A DNA stretch of 64,000 nucleotides from Candidatus Poribacteria bacterium (GCA_022827055.1 JAJDTR010000164.1:1-64000), one strand, 5' to 3'; shown: positions 33,823 through 42,912, counted from the first letter of the stretch. Notes: a model not told the origin generated them from the letters alone. A program made the numbers and translations.

Positions 33823-36414
33823 CTATTTTCGTCGAGACATACAACTGTCTGTCGTTGAGGATACACTAGTTACACCATCTGACGCCGCTCCGCAAAACGC
33901 CGCAAGTGTACTTTTCAACTTCGTCCCCGCCGGCACATACGCGAGTATCAGTCCATCAATGTCTTTGTTCGGATCCGGTACCACCCCGGTAAACCGCTCA
34001 GCCGTCACACCCTTGGAGAGCAATAGATAGAACGTATCTCGCTTTAACCCCTGCGTTGTGTAGAAATTCCCCTGCCCCTTCGAGATAACGAGTTCGGCGT
34101 CTAGCAACACATTTACAAATGAGGGTGTCGCTTGATATAGGTTCGTCCCTACAGTTTTGGATCCGGAAGAGCACAACGAAACTTCCCCGCCGGTCACCGC
34201 ATTCCGAAGATCTTGGAACTGCGGAAAATCGATTATCTCCTCTAAATCAGTCAGAGTAACGTCATTGCTCGCCGGGGCGGCTTTTCCGACAATCGTTATC
34301 TGGTGTCCGCAATCGATCAGCATTTGAATCAGCCACAGGTCGAACACCGCTTCTCCATCGTTATCAATGAGCCAGACCATGCGTTTGGGGCTGCCCTCAA
34401 TCACGGCTGACTGAAACTGTTCAAAACAGTCAATCGCGAGCGGAGCATGAACGGCTTCCCGCAAAACACGGTTGAAATAATCGGGTTGCTCCGCAAGTCT
34501 GGCAATGACCCTGGCACTGCTGTAGTCTATGATGTTTGCCGCGATAACGAGTTTCAGTCGCTCCATCCAGCCGCACGCGGGAATTTGGTCGAGCAAGTTT
34601 AGCGCACTCTGTCTAGCTCTTAGTTTATCTTTGCGGTACGGATCCGGGTTACCGGTAGCGAATGTGACAATTTCAAATATAACTCCCCATATTTCTTCGG
34701 GCGTCAAGTCATCTGTGACGTGTGTACCATCCGCTCTCCGCATGTCCAGCAGATCGTCGACCGCCTTTGATGCGACGCGCCGCAGTCCGGGATTGTTGGT
34801 TGCGCGGGGGATGAGTTCGGCGTTAGAATGGGATCGAACGTGTAGGCATAATTTTTCCCAGTCGGGTTTCCCACGCATTTGACCGAACGTGTAGGCCCCC
34901 GGAATATGCTCCGGCACGAGGAGTTGACCGATAGCACTTGAAGTGTTTTCCGCCAACTCCGATTTTGTGTCCAAGGGAAACAAGGGTAAGCCTAAATCCG
35001 CACTGCCAAATACTCCCAATTCCCGGTGGTCAATTGACATACCAGCCGGAATTACGGTTGCCGCCGCCTTCGCGAATCTGAGCTGCACTGCCCTTCCAAC
35101 TTTTACTCGATCAAATTGACAGTGCTCCACTTCACTTAATACTTCCAGCCCTGCAATCGGCGACCCGATCTCTTCGGATAACGGATTAGATTCGAAGACC
35201 GTGTCTGCCGCCTTTACACCCTTCAATCCAACGAGATCTCCAACCTCGGTGCTTCCGGACAATTCGACATTCTCCAAGCGGCAATAGTTTCCAATCTTGA
35301 CTCCGTCGCCGAGATGAATCCGCCCCAGAAAATAGCAGCCGTTTCCAATTTCGATATCGTCGCTTGCCAGCGTTATTTGAGCGGCAGGGTCTACCCGTGC
35401 CCCCATTTGAGCCAGTTTAGCCCTAGTTTTTGCAAACAGAGATTCTTCGCCCTCTAGAAGATTCGACCACCGGTTGATACCGGAGATTGCCCTCTCCGGA
35501 TAGATATAGGCATGTGTCTTCAGCCCATCTTCATAGCAGTATCGAATGAGATCGACATGATGAAGTTCAGATCTGCTGCCATGCGCTTGCAATCGGTTCA
35601 TTCTGTCAATTGCCGCACTGCCGCGAATTAGAGTAATTCCCGTATTGGTGTAGCCTTCCCCGGTGTGTAGCCGTCGTGACATCTCGTTTTTTTCCTCATC
35701 CGTCATCTCGTTCCACTCTTTCGTCCCGACAAATCTACCGCCTTGGTCGAATAATAACCCTCCCTTATCGACGACCGTCTCAGGATTTTTGCCGCAAAGT
35801 GTGACATCCGCTCCACAGACGAAATGAGAAACAAGTGTCTGCAAAAAAATGGATTGATCGAGAAACGGCTCATCACCAAACGCGACACCAATCCACTCTG
35901 CGTCACACTCCTTAATAGCCGGAATTGCCGCTCGCAGCGCGCCTCCTGTGCCGTTCTGCTCAGGTTGCACGCATAGGATGACATTCGGTCCGCACAACCG
36001 ATTGACCGCTTCCATGTCAAGCGCCGATGAAGGAATGACGCCGTCAAATGTACTTTTGGCCGTCACCAGACGCTCTGACATCTTCGGGTTAACAACAATG
36101 ATATGGGGACGAGTGCCGGGGAGGTAGCTGCGAGACACTTGCAACGTATTGTACTCACCGAACCACAAATCTAGAGTCTTGTTCAGGCGCCCAGACGGAT
36201 CGATTCGAGTGCCCTGCCCTCCCGCCAGAATTACCCACTGCGGATCAAGCCATTGCGCGAGACTGCGTTCGTTAGGTCGATTTGCAATCGTATGCAGAAA
36301 CTGCTCAATTCGTCTTTCCGCCTCGCCTCTGTCCGGAATGCCGATAGCAGTTGCCAAATCACATCGGAGAATCTCTTCAACTGCGCGCTGCAGGGTTGTT
36401 AGATTGTTATACAT
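33823..36414 (-). CDS. Fusion: sugar-phosphate nucleotidyltransferase, left-handed beta-helix and DUF89 phosphatase domain
   Basis: 863 aa with three regions. About 55-330: GlmU/RmlA-type nucleotidyltransferase with LAGGQGTR (63-70), QPEQNGTGGALRAA (150-163) and FGDEP (179-183). About 340-480: hexapeptide-repeat beta-helix (IEIGNGCYFLGRIHLGDGVKIGNYC), which may bring trimerisation or acyltransferase-like activity. About 500-840: DUF89/ARMT1-type damage-control phosphatase with NIIDY (628-631), DNDGEAVFD (684-692), ASNDVTLTD (715-723) and ISKGQGNF (777-784). The DUF89 metal-dependent fold is described as dephosphorylating damaged or excess phospho-metabolites. Combining a sugar nucleotide synthase with a sugar-phosphate phosphatase in one chain is unusual. 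Substrate unknown. Promoter not clear. Confidence 0.85.
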   Translation of the reverse strand: MYNNLTTLQRAVEEILRCDLATAIGIPDRGEAERRIEQFLHTIANRPNERSLAQWLDPQWVILAGGQGTRIDPSGRLNKTLDLWFGEYNTLQVSRSYLPGTRPHIIVVNPKMSERLVTAKSTFDGVIPSSALDMEAVNRLCGPNVILCVQPEQNGTGGALRAAIPAIKECDAEWIGVAFGDEPFLDQSIFLQTLVSHFVCGADVTLCGKNPETVVDKGGLLFDQGGRFVGTKEWNEMTDEEKNEMSRRLHTGEGYTNTGITLIRGSAAIDRMNRLQAHGSRSELHHVDLIRYCYEDGLKTHAYIYPERAISGINRWSNLLEGEESLFAKTRAKLAQMGARVDPAAQITLASDDIEIGNGCYFLGRIHLGDGVKIGNYCRLENVELSGSTEVGDLVGLKGVKAADTVFESNPLSEEIGSPIAGLEVLSEVEHCQFDRVKVGRAVQLRFAKAAATVIPAGMSIDHRELGVFGSADLGLPLFPLDTKSELAENTSSAIGQLLVPEHIPGAYTFGQMRGKPDWEKLCLHVRSHSNAELIPRATNNPGLRRVASKAVDDLLDMRRADGTHVTDDLTPEEIWGVIFEIVTFATGNPDPYRKDKLRARQSALNLLDQIPACGWMERLKLVIAANIIDYSSARVIARLAEQPDYFNRVLREAVHAPLAIDCFEQFQSAVIEGSPKRMVWLIDNDGEAVFDLWLIQMLIDCGHQITIVGKAAPASNDVTLTDLEEIIDFPQFQDLRNAVTGGEVSLCSSGSKTVGTNLYQATPSFVNVLLDAELVISKGQGNFYTTQGLKRDTFYLLLSKGVTAERFTGVVPDPNKDIDGLILAYVPAGTKLKSTLAAFCGAASDGVTSVSSTTDSCMSRRK

Positions 36415-36653
36415 TCTATTTGAACGACCAACTCACTATTCCAAAAATCCAAAAAGACTGCGAACTGCCAGGACTCCAAGATGACAAAGGATTCAGTGAG
36501 TAAGTCGGACTATGTGCTTTCTTACTCACCTGTGTCTCTAGTTTTCGCGGCCATGGAAAAACAGTTCTTGTGTGTCACCGAATAGCAAAGGAAACCGATG
36601 GATTCATTATAGCCAAACAGCATTGCGTCGGCAACCGAAATTCGACTATCCCC

Positions 36654-36682
36654 TTGCAATAGATATTACAGAATGATACAAT
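36654..36682 (+). promoter_or_regulatory. Sigma70 promoter facing a gene-free stretch
   Basis: Plus-strand TTGCAA (36654-36659), 17-bp spacer, TACAAT (36677-36682). Predicted start near 36689, which coincides with the first base of a closing stem (see ncRNA). No ORF follows. Confidence 0.55.
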
Positions 36683-36688
36683 GACCTT

Positions 36689-36816
36689 GAGTAGGATTAC
36701 CCTGTGTTAGATCGAGGTGAATCGTGGGGATTCTGACTTTTTAACATCAGGGGAATCCACCATCCGTGGAGGGTAACACGCTCAACACTATCCAAACGGC
36801 TTTTTGTAGCCTACTC
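36689..36816 (+). ncRNA. Candidate structured non-coding RNA
   Basis: 128 nt starting exactly where the promoter at 36654-36682 should initiate. GAGTAGG (36689-36695) pairs with CCTACTC (36810-36816) to close the whole segment. Nested within are TTACCC (36697-36702) with GGGTAA (36770-36775), and GGATTC/GAATCC around a TGA/TCA extension (36727-36757), plus CCAC/GTGG and a GGCT/AGCC hairpin. The transcript may continue to about 36900 with further small hairpins. It is not tRNA, tmRNA or RNase P by their known core sequences. No similar RNA family comes to mind; 6S-like is possible. Confidence 0.4.
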
Positions 36817-36929
36817 TGTGGACGACGACCATATCTTCGTCTTGTCGCGATTCGCTTGCCGGCATTCGGGGCGAAAGGAGAGAAAACAGAGCGGTCCGCG
36901 CTTCCCACATCTCTTTCATTCTTCTCGTC

Positions 36930-37496
36930 ATAATCCTTAACAATATTCATGCCAATTTAACAAATCTCCCGTCGATTTACTTCAGGAGAGCGCCTTCCTA
37001 TTGATAGACTTAAGGAACTGGATCAATTGATGTCAAGAACGCCGCGGAGCAAATATAGCTTTAAGCTACGCCGATAGATATGCAAAAGTGATTTCCTGTT
37101 AGGCGATGAATCTGTATGTCTTCGCACGAAATGCTCTTTATTTTGGAACCTGTTAGGGAAGTCATCAATTCTCATGAAATAGCATCAATATTAAACTCGA
37201 AATTGCCTTAGGCAACACTTGCGATTTCGTACAAAATTCCCATGCCGTCTCTTAATGGTTCAAATATCCAAACACCGCACAATCCAGTCATATCAAGGGT
37301 TCCACCCCCTATTCCGCGTCAACCGAAAACTCCAATTTGATATGAAAATTGTGAAATGTCCCGAGACTGCTTTACAACGATTTTCAAATTGTTCCAAGGA
37401 CACTAAATAAGATTTCCAATAACTCCGAATGCTGTTCTGCTTCGCGCCTTATAGCGATGCGATTCCCTGAAGGCATCCAAAATACCCATTAGCTAC
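36930..37496. other. Gene-free spacer
   Basis: No convincing ORF or named element. Short ORFs at 36747-36950 (minus) and 37219-37410 (plus) have no ribosome site, unusual composition and no recognisable domain; the former overlaps the candidate RNA antisense. The AT-rich sequence suggests decayed DNA. Confidence 0.4.
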
Positions 37497-37649
37497 CAAG
37501 TAACACTCGACATTGAAGATCTCTATCGCATTCCTTATTCAGTCGCTTGATCTCCTCTGGAGCGCGGGAATTTGGACATACCGCATGCTATCAACATGTC
37601 GATCCTCCGGATCGAAAGAATGGACTCTACAAGTGACAAGTGTTACGTG
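37497..37649. mobile_element. Small inverted-repeat element, family A, copy 3
   Basis: 153 bp from CAAGTAACACTC to AAGTGTTACGTG, almost the same sequence as 5795-5983 minus about 36 bases. It contains GATCC-TCC-GGATC. Followed by the AATTATTCC/GGGATAAT palindrome and a GGTGCTA tail (37650-37687), after which the next copy begins at 37688. Confidence 0.65.
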
Positions 37650-37687
37650 CTGAAAGAATTATTCCGACAGGGATAATGGGGTGCTAT

Positions 37688-37818
37688 CAAGTAACACTCG
37701 ACATTGAAGATCTCTATCGCACTCCTTATTCAGTCGCTTGATCCTCTGGAGTGAAGACCCTTCTACGAAGGAACGCTTTTTCAAAACCTGTCATAGAGCG
37801 AAAAATGAGTGTTACTTG
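37688..37818. mobile_element. Small inverted-repeat element, family A, copy 4 (best TIRs)
   Basis: 131 bp with a perfect 12-bp terminal inverted repeat: CAAGTAACACTC at 37688 and GAGTGTTACTTG ending at 37818. The interior lacks any ORF and includes TTCTACGAAGGAACGC. The tail has ATTATTCCGATCGGAATAAT, a perfect 20-bp palindrome at 37828-37847. It lies directly before the sulfatase gene and could carry its promoter or ribosome site. Confidence 0.7.
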
Positions 37819-37874
37819 CTGAAAGAATTATTCCGATCGGAATAATGGGGTGCTGCCAACCAAGAGGTAACAAT

Positions 37875-39281
37875 TTGAGTAATGCAGACAAAACGAACGT
37901 TCTCGTTATTCTGAGCGACGACCAGGGACCGTGGGCAGCGGGTTGCTGCGGCAACCCTGAGATACGCACTCCCAACATCGACCGGATAGCCGAAACAGGC
38001 GTTCAGTTCAGCAACTTCTTCGTTGCGACTCCAGTATGCTCGGCGAGTCGCGCGACGTTGTTGACGGGGCGTATCCCATCCCAGCATGGCGTCCACGATT
38101 GGATTCGGGGCGGGAATGTCGGTCCTGATGCTATCCGCTACCTAGAAGGTGAGGTGGGATACACGGACATCATGGCGCGGCACGGTTGGACTTGTGGACT
38201 ATCTGGCAAGTGGCATCTCGGCGACAGCCAGATACCGCAACACGGATTCACTGATTGGTATGCCCATCAGAGGGGCGGCGGTCATTATCACGATGCACCC
38301 ATGGTGAAGAATGGTCAACTCTTGAACGAGCCGAGATACCTTACGGATGCCATCACCGACGAAGGCCTTGAGATGTTGCGCAAATATGCCGACCGAGGAC
38401 ACCCTTTTTACTTGAGCGTCCACTACACCGCGCCCCACGATCCATGGGTGAATGAACATCCCCAATCAATTGTAGATTCTTATGACGACTGCCCCTTCGA
38501 GACCTGTCCACAGGAACCGCGTCATCCATGGGTTAGAGTAGATAGCAGCATGTCTACAGACGATGTTCTGGGCAACCGAGAGGCGTTGAAAGGTTACTTT
38601 GCTGCGGTAACCGCAATGGATCAGAACATCGGTCGTATTCTCGACGGACTCGAGGAACTAGGTCTGCGTGACAATACGCTCGTTGTGTTCCTCAGCGATA
38701 ACGGGTTTTCGTGTGGGCATCACGGGTTCTGGGGAAAAGGCAACGGGACCATGCCGCGCAACATGTACGAGAACTCCATTAAAGTTCCCGCTGTATTCAG
38801 CCAACCCGGCCGCATTCCCCAAGGAGTGGCTAACGACTCGATGGTTAGCGCTTACGACTTCATGCCTACACTACTTGAATACCTGGATTTGCCTGCGCCG
38901 GACGGACACAACCTGCCCGGCAGTAGTTTTCTATCAGCGCTAGAAGGCAGACCCTTTCATGCTCTCGAACAGGTGGTGGTCTACGATGAATATGGCCCCG
39001 TGCGCATGGTTCGTACTCCGGAGTGGAAATACACCTACCGGCATAGCCACGGCCCTCACGAACTTTATCATCTTGTGACCGACCCCGGTGAACGGCAGAA
39101 TCTCGTAGACGAGGCGGCGCAAACCGACCGAATTGAAGAAATGCGCGGTATGCTGGATGACTGGTTTAACCGGTACGTTGACCCTCGGCGGGATGGTTTT
39201 AGTCAAGACGGTATGTCACGGGGACAGACAAAATATCTACCGTATACGCGTCCCGCCGGCTTTCCAATGTCGTTTGGATAG
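37875..39281 (+). CDS. Sulfatase, type I formylglycine-dependent
   Basis: 468 aa from TTG 37875, 7 nt after AGAGG; ATG candidates at 37809 and 37845 lie in the repeat element and lack ribosome sites. Sulfatase fold with NVLVILSDDQGPW (D15, D16 metal ligands), the maturation motif CSASR (C55, converted to formylglycine by an anaerobic or aerobic maturase not present here), SGKWHLG and FLSDNGFSCGHHG. Sulfatases of this group remove sulfate from polysaccharide or choline-type esters. No signal peptide, so cytoplasmic or the start is farther upstream. The next genes (SDR, uronate-dehydrogenase-like, PQQ) suggest a sulfated glycan or uronate role, inferred from context. Confidence 0.88.
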   Translation: MSNADKTNVLVILSDDQGPWAAGCCGNPEIRTPNIDRIAETGVQFSNFFVATPVCSASRATLLTGRIPSQHGVHDWIRGGNVGPDAIRYLEGEVGYTDIMARHGWTCGLSGKWHLGDSQIPQHGFTDWYAHQRGGGHYHDAPMVKNGQLLNEPRYLTDAITDEGLEMLRKYADRGHPFYLSVHYTAPHDPWVNEHPQSIVDSYDDCPFETCPQEPRHPWVRVDSSMSTDDVLGNREALKGYFAAVTAMDQNIGRILDGLEELGLRDNTLVVFLSDNGFSCGHHGFWGKGNGTMPRNMYENSIKVPAVFSQPGRIPQGVANDSMVSAYDFMPTLLEYLDLPAPDGHNLPGSSFLSALEGRPFHALEQVVVYDEYGPVRMVRTPEWKYTYRHSHGPHELYHLVTDPGERQNLVDEAAQTDRIEEMRGMLDDWFNRYVDPRRDGFSQDGMSRGQTKYLPYTRPAGFPMSFG

Positions 39282-39304
39282 TGGATAACTACTGAGAGAG
39301 GTCT

Positions 39305-40105
39305 ATGGGAGAGCGCTTAAAAGACAAAGTTGCAATTGTCACCGGTGCCGGGTCGATTGGCCCGGGCTGGGGTAATGGAAAAGCCACTGCCGTACTCTTC
39401 GCACGCGAAGGCGCAAAAGTGTTTGCCGTCGACATCAACCCAACCGCGGTTGAAGAAACGAAGGGAATCATTGATGTGGAAGGCGGCAAATGCGTTATCC
39501 GTGCGACTGACGTATCCCAAGCTTCCGATGTTGAGGGGATGGTGGAAGATTGCCTTGGCGCATACGGTCGTGTAGATATTCTTCACAACAACGTCGGGAT
39601 TATAGAAATCGGAGGTTGTGTTGAGGCAAGTGAGGAAAGTTGGGATCACGTCAATGATGTCAATCTTAAAAGTGTGTTTCTGACATGCAAATATGTGCTG
39701 CCCCACATGGAAGCGCAGGGTGGAGGCGCGATCGTCAATATTTCGTCAATCGCCTCTACTCGGTGGCTGGGGGTACCCTATGTTTCTTACAGCGCAACCA
39801 AGGGAGGCATAAACCAGATAACCAAGAGTATTGCCATACAGTACGCGAAAAAGAACATTCGCGCCAACGCTATTCTCCCTGGATTCATGAACACGCCGAT
39901 GGTGGTCGAAGGGCTTGCGGATGCCTATGCCGACGGTGATGTCGAGAAGATGATCGAGATTCGCGACAACCTTTGCCCTACAGGGAAAATGGGCACTGCA
40001 TGGGATGTGGCGTATGCCGCACTGTTTCTGGCGTCCGATGAAGCGAAATATATCACCGGCACTGAACTTGTTGTCGATGGCGGATTGACCTGCAAGTGCG
40101 TTTAG
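39305..40105 (+). CDS. Short-chain dehydrogenase/reductase
   Basis: 266-aa classical SDR. TGAGSIGPGWGNGKA is the Gly-rich NAD(P) motif, DVSQASD and NNVGI follow, and catalytic Ser (NISSIAS) with YSATKGG gives the Ser-Tyr-Lys triad. The C-terminal TGTELVVDGGLTCK is typical. It oxidises or reduces a small alcohol or ketone; probably sugar-linked given its neighbours. Encoded 23 bp after the sulfatase with GAGAGG before the ATG, so one transcript is likely. Confidence 0.9.
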   Translation: MGERLKDKVAIVTGAGSIGPGWGNGKATAVLFAREGAKVFAVDINPTAVEETKGIIDVEGGKCVIRATDVSQASDVEGMVEDCLGAYGRVDILHNNVGIIEIGGCVEASEESWDHVNDVNLKSVFLTCKYVLPHMEAQGGGAIVNISSIASTRWLGVPYVSYSATKGGINQITKSIAIQYAKKNIRANAILPGFMNTPMVVEGLADAYADGDVEKMIEIRDNLCPTGKMGTAWDVAYAALFLASDEAKYITGTELVVDGGLTCKCV

Positions 40106-40206
40106 GTTAATTAAGTGCGAGTGCAAAAGGCCTGCTAATTGTATCGGCTTAATCTTGGGTAAGTCCCAAAATAGAATCATTCGAGCAAAAAAGTGAGATT
40201 ATCTTT

Positions 40207-40962
40207 ATGAAGAAGGTCTTAATCACGGGAATGAGCGGTTTGGTGGGTGGTATACTACGCGATCATTTGCAGAGCCGATTTGAGTTGAGCGCGTTGAATC
40301 GTCGTAACGTACCGGGAGTGCCGTGTCACACCGCCGACATTGGTGATCTGGACGCGATTCAGTCTGCGTTTGAAGGAATTGACGCCGTGGTTCACATGGC
40401 TGCATTCGCGAGGCCGGGTGAGACCTGGGATACGATTCTCAACGACAACATCGTCGGCACATACAATGTATTCGAAGCCTCTCGCCGCGCGGGTGTCAAG
40501 CGAATCGTGTTCGCCAGCAGCGGAATGGCCATGGCGGGCTGGGAAAGCGTAATGCCTTACAAAGCGCTATCCGAGGGTCGCTACGAAGATGCGCCGGAAA
40601 ACTGGGAAAAGTTGACCCACCAGACTGCCGTTTGGCCCAGAGGATTGTACGGTTGCAGCAAAGTCTTTGGAGAAGTTCTAGGACGGCACTATGCGGATAC
40701 GACCAATCTGTCCATCCTCTGTCTGCGCATGGGTGGTGTCGTTCAGGAAGACAAACCGTCTAGCCCCCGCCAGTTCGCGGTCTACTGTAGCAAGGCTGAC
40801 ATTGCTCAGATCGTGGAGCGCTGTCTTGATGCGCCTGCCGACCTCAAATACGACATCTTCTACGCGCTGTCGGATAACCGCTGGGGTTTCCGCGACCTTG
40901 AGCACGCTCGAGAAGTTATCGGCTACGTACCCGCGGGCGCCGCGGAAGACTACCGAGAATAG
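40207..40962 (+). CDS. NAD-dependent epimerase, uronate dehydrogenase-like
   Basis: 251 aa, the size of uronate dehydrogenases (Udh), which convert glucuronate or galacturonate to lactones. N-terminal VLITGMSGLVGGIL is the cofactor motif, VVHMAAFARP is the adenine side, ASSGMAM carries Ser, and LYGCSKVFGE is the YxxxK motif. The shortness of the C-terminus fits Udh better than sugar-nucleotide epimerases. Following the sulfatase and SDR, it may handle released uronic acids. Promoter unclear; 101 bp spacer. Confidence 0.82.
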   Translation: MKKVLITGMSGLVGGILRDHLQSRFELSALNRRNVPGVPCHTADIGDLDAIQSAFEGIDAVVHMAAFARPGETWDTILNDNIVGTYNVFEASRRAGVKRIVFASSGMAMAGWESVMPYKALSEGRYEDAPENWEKLTHQTAVWPRGLYGCSKVFGEVLGRHYADTTNLSILCLRMGGVVQEDKPSSPRQFAVYCSKADIAQIVERCLDAPADLKYDIFYALSDNRWGFRDLEHAREVIGYVPAGAAEDYRE

Positions 40963-41073
40963 CCGGCATAGTGTCGCAAAAGCCTTCAAGTTTATGTCTT
41001 CCTGAAGCGCTGCCAATTCTAAACGAACAACGTATGAATCAACCTCCCAATTCCTTGTCACAGGAGTAATGTC

Positions 41074-42363
41074 ATGAAGATTATTCTGTTCAGATTGTTA
41101 GTTATAGCTATTATTGTTTCGCCGACATTTGCTGACGATTGGCCTCAGTGGCGGGGATTTAACCGAGACGGCGTATGGCATGAAACCGGCATTATTGAGA
41201 AATTCGAGTCGCCTCAAGTCAGCGTTCGGTGGCGCGTACCTGTTTCAAGCGGCTATAGCGGCCCAACGGTCGCGGATGGCCGCGTATTCGTGATGGACCG
41301 CGTCACGCTTCCCAAGCAGATTGAGCGGGTACATTGTTTCGACGCTGAATCGGGCGGCAAGATTTGGTCAATCTCTTATGATTGCGAATACAGGAATGTC
41401 GGTTATATGGCTGGACCGCGAGCTTCCGTTACTGTGCACGATGGACTTGCCTATGCGCTCGGAACGATGGGGCATCTACACTGCTTAAATGCCGCTAACG
41501 GCGATCTGCGCTGGAAAAGGGACCTCAACGCCGAATACAACATTCAGATGCCGGTATGGGGCATCGCAAGCCCACCCGTGGTTGAAAACAATCTTTTAAT
41601 TGTCCAGATCGGCGGATCACCTGGTGCCTGCATCGTTGCGTTTGATCGCAAAACCGGAGAGGAAAGGTGGAAAGCGCTGGACGATCGCGCCTCTTATGCC
41701 GCACCCATTGTAATCGAACAAGCCGGTAAACGTGTACTCGTTTGCTGGACAGGTGAAAATGTGGTTGGTCTCAATCCACAGAATGGAGAGTCGTACTGGG
41801 TACACCCGTTCCCTCCGAAGGGTGTCATCCTCGCCGTAGCAACTCCCGTACTTTACAAAGACCGACTGTTCATGGCTGGCTTTTTCGAGGGTTCGCTGAT
41901 GCTCAAAGTTGATTCTGAGCGGTTAGCGGTTGAAAAGGTGTGGTGGCGGAGAGGCGCCGATGAAAAGAATACTGATGGCATCCAGCCTATCATTTCGACG
42001 CCTATTATCTTGGACGATCACATCTACGGGGTCGATAGCTATGGCGAACTGCGTTGTCTGGACGCTAACACCGGCGACCGCATCTGGGAGGATTTGTCAG
42101 CGGTTCCAAAGGCGCGCTGGAGCACAATTCACTTCGTCCAGAACGGGGACAGAGTGTGGATGTTCAACGAACGTGGAGAGTTGCTCATCACGAGCCTGTC
42201 GCCTGACGGGTTAAACATCATCAGCCGAGCGCAACTGATCGAACCTACTCGTGATCAACTGAACCAGCGTGGGGGAGTATGCTGGACACACCCGGCATTT
42301 GCCGGCAAGCATGTATTCGTGCGGAATGATAGGGAGTTAGTTTGCGCCAGTTTAGCAAAGTAA
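41074..42363 (+). CDS. Exported PQQ-like beta-propeller protein
   Basis: 429 aa. A signal peptide (MKIILFRLLVIAIIVSPTFA) is followed by DDWPQWRGFNRDGVW, the classic start of PQQ-type propeller proteins, and repeated outer-strand motifs (HCFDAESGGKIW, LHCLNAANGDLRWK, IVAFDRKTGEERWK, LNPQNGESYW). No PQQ-enzyme active-site residues are obvious, so a scaffold or sensor function is as likely as an enzyme. It forms the end of the sulfatase cluster. A terminator-like hairpin follows at 42514-42550. Confidence 0.88.
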   Translation: MKIILFRLLVIAIIVSPTFADDWPQWRGFNRDGVWHETGIIEKFESPQVSVRWRVPVSSGYSGPTVADGRVFVMDRVTLPKQIERVHCFDAESGGKIWSISYDCEYRNVGYMAGPRASVTVHDGLAYALGTMGHLHCLNAANGDLRWKRDLNAEYNIQMPVWGIASPPVVENNLLIVQIGGSPGACIVAFDRKTGEERWKALDDRASYAAPIVIEQAGKRVLVCWTGENVVGLNPQNGESYWVHPFPPKGVILAVATPVLYKDRLFMAGFFEGSLMLKVDSERLAVEKVWWRRGADEKNTDGIQPIISTPIILDDHIYGVDSYGELRCLDANTGDRIWEDLSAVPKARWSTIHFVQNGDRVWMFNERGELLITSLSPDGLNIISRAQLIEPTRDQLNQRGGVCWTHPAFAGKHVFVRNDRELVCASLAK

Positions 42364-42513
42364 CACTGCCATAAAAATGCGTTGCAATCTTTAGTCAATC
42401 GGAGAGTTTGCGACTCGATTCACTTATCTTGAGAAGGTGCTTGTTTCCGCCATGTGTACGGATTTGGCAATCCAAATTAGGCGGCACGTCTCAGCTTCTC
42501 AGAATTGCCGCAT

Positions 42514-42550
42514 AGTGCCTTAACGGGAAACTTGGGCACTTTGCTTTTTT
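42514..42550 (+). terminator. Rho-independent terminator after the PQQ-propeller gene
   Basis: AGTGCC (42514-42519) pairs with GGCACT (42535-42540), loop 15 nt, followed by TTGCTTTTTT. It lies 150 bp past the stop. The short stem makes this moderate. Confidence 0.45.
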
Positions 42551-42612
42551 AAATCCGATCCTATCTTCTTTAGGAGGACGTTTCAATCAAATTGTGGGTA
42601 TTGCGCGAATCT

Positions 42613-42912
42613 CTACCAGGAATCATCATCGTGTCTATTGAAGCCCCCGCCTCGTCCACCTCCGCCCTGTCGGCGGGGACGAGCCTCATCCACTCTCAAC
42701 GCCCTTCCCATAAATTCTTGTCCATCAAGCCCAGAAATTGCGGCCCTGGCTTCTGATTCGTCTGGCATCTCGACGAACCCAAATCCTCTGGATCTACCAC
42801 TGTAACTATCCATGATAATTTTCGCGGATTCGACCCGACCGTGCTGTTCAAAAACTTCACGCAGGTCCTCGTCCGTCGCATCAAATGATAAATTGCCGAC
42901 GTAAATATTCAT
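42613..42912 (-). CDS. RRM-domain RNA-binding protein
   Basis: 99 aa with one RNA recognition motif: RNP2 IYVGNLSF at the N-terminus and RNP1 RGFGFVEM in the middle, the shape of the small cyanobacterial-type Rbp proteins. The tail is glycine-rich (RRQGGGGRGGGFNRHDDD), a typical unstructured RNA-binding extension. Such proteins act as RNA chaperones, often cold-induced. A good ribosome site (GGGGAGG) precedes the ATG, and the promoter is about 260 bp upstream, leaving a long leader, as in cold-shock genes. Confidence 0.93.
   Translation of the reverse strand: MNIYVGNLSFDATDEDLREVFEQHGRVESAKIIMDSYSGRSRGFGFVEMPDESEARAAISGLDGQEFMGRALRVDEARPRRQGGGGRGGGFNRHDDDSW

Noticed and set aside
36747-36950. 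67-aa minus-strand ORF in the gene-free stretch
   Set aside because: No ribosome site or domain; overlaps antisense to the candidate structured RNA and has Arg-rich composition typical of chance frames.
37219-37410. 63-aa plus-strand ORF before the repeat pair
   Set aside because: No ribosome site, no hydrophobic or domain pattern, in AT-rich decayed DNA.
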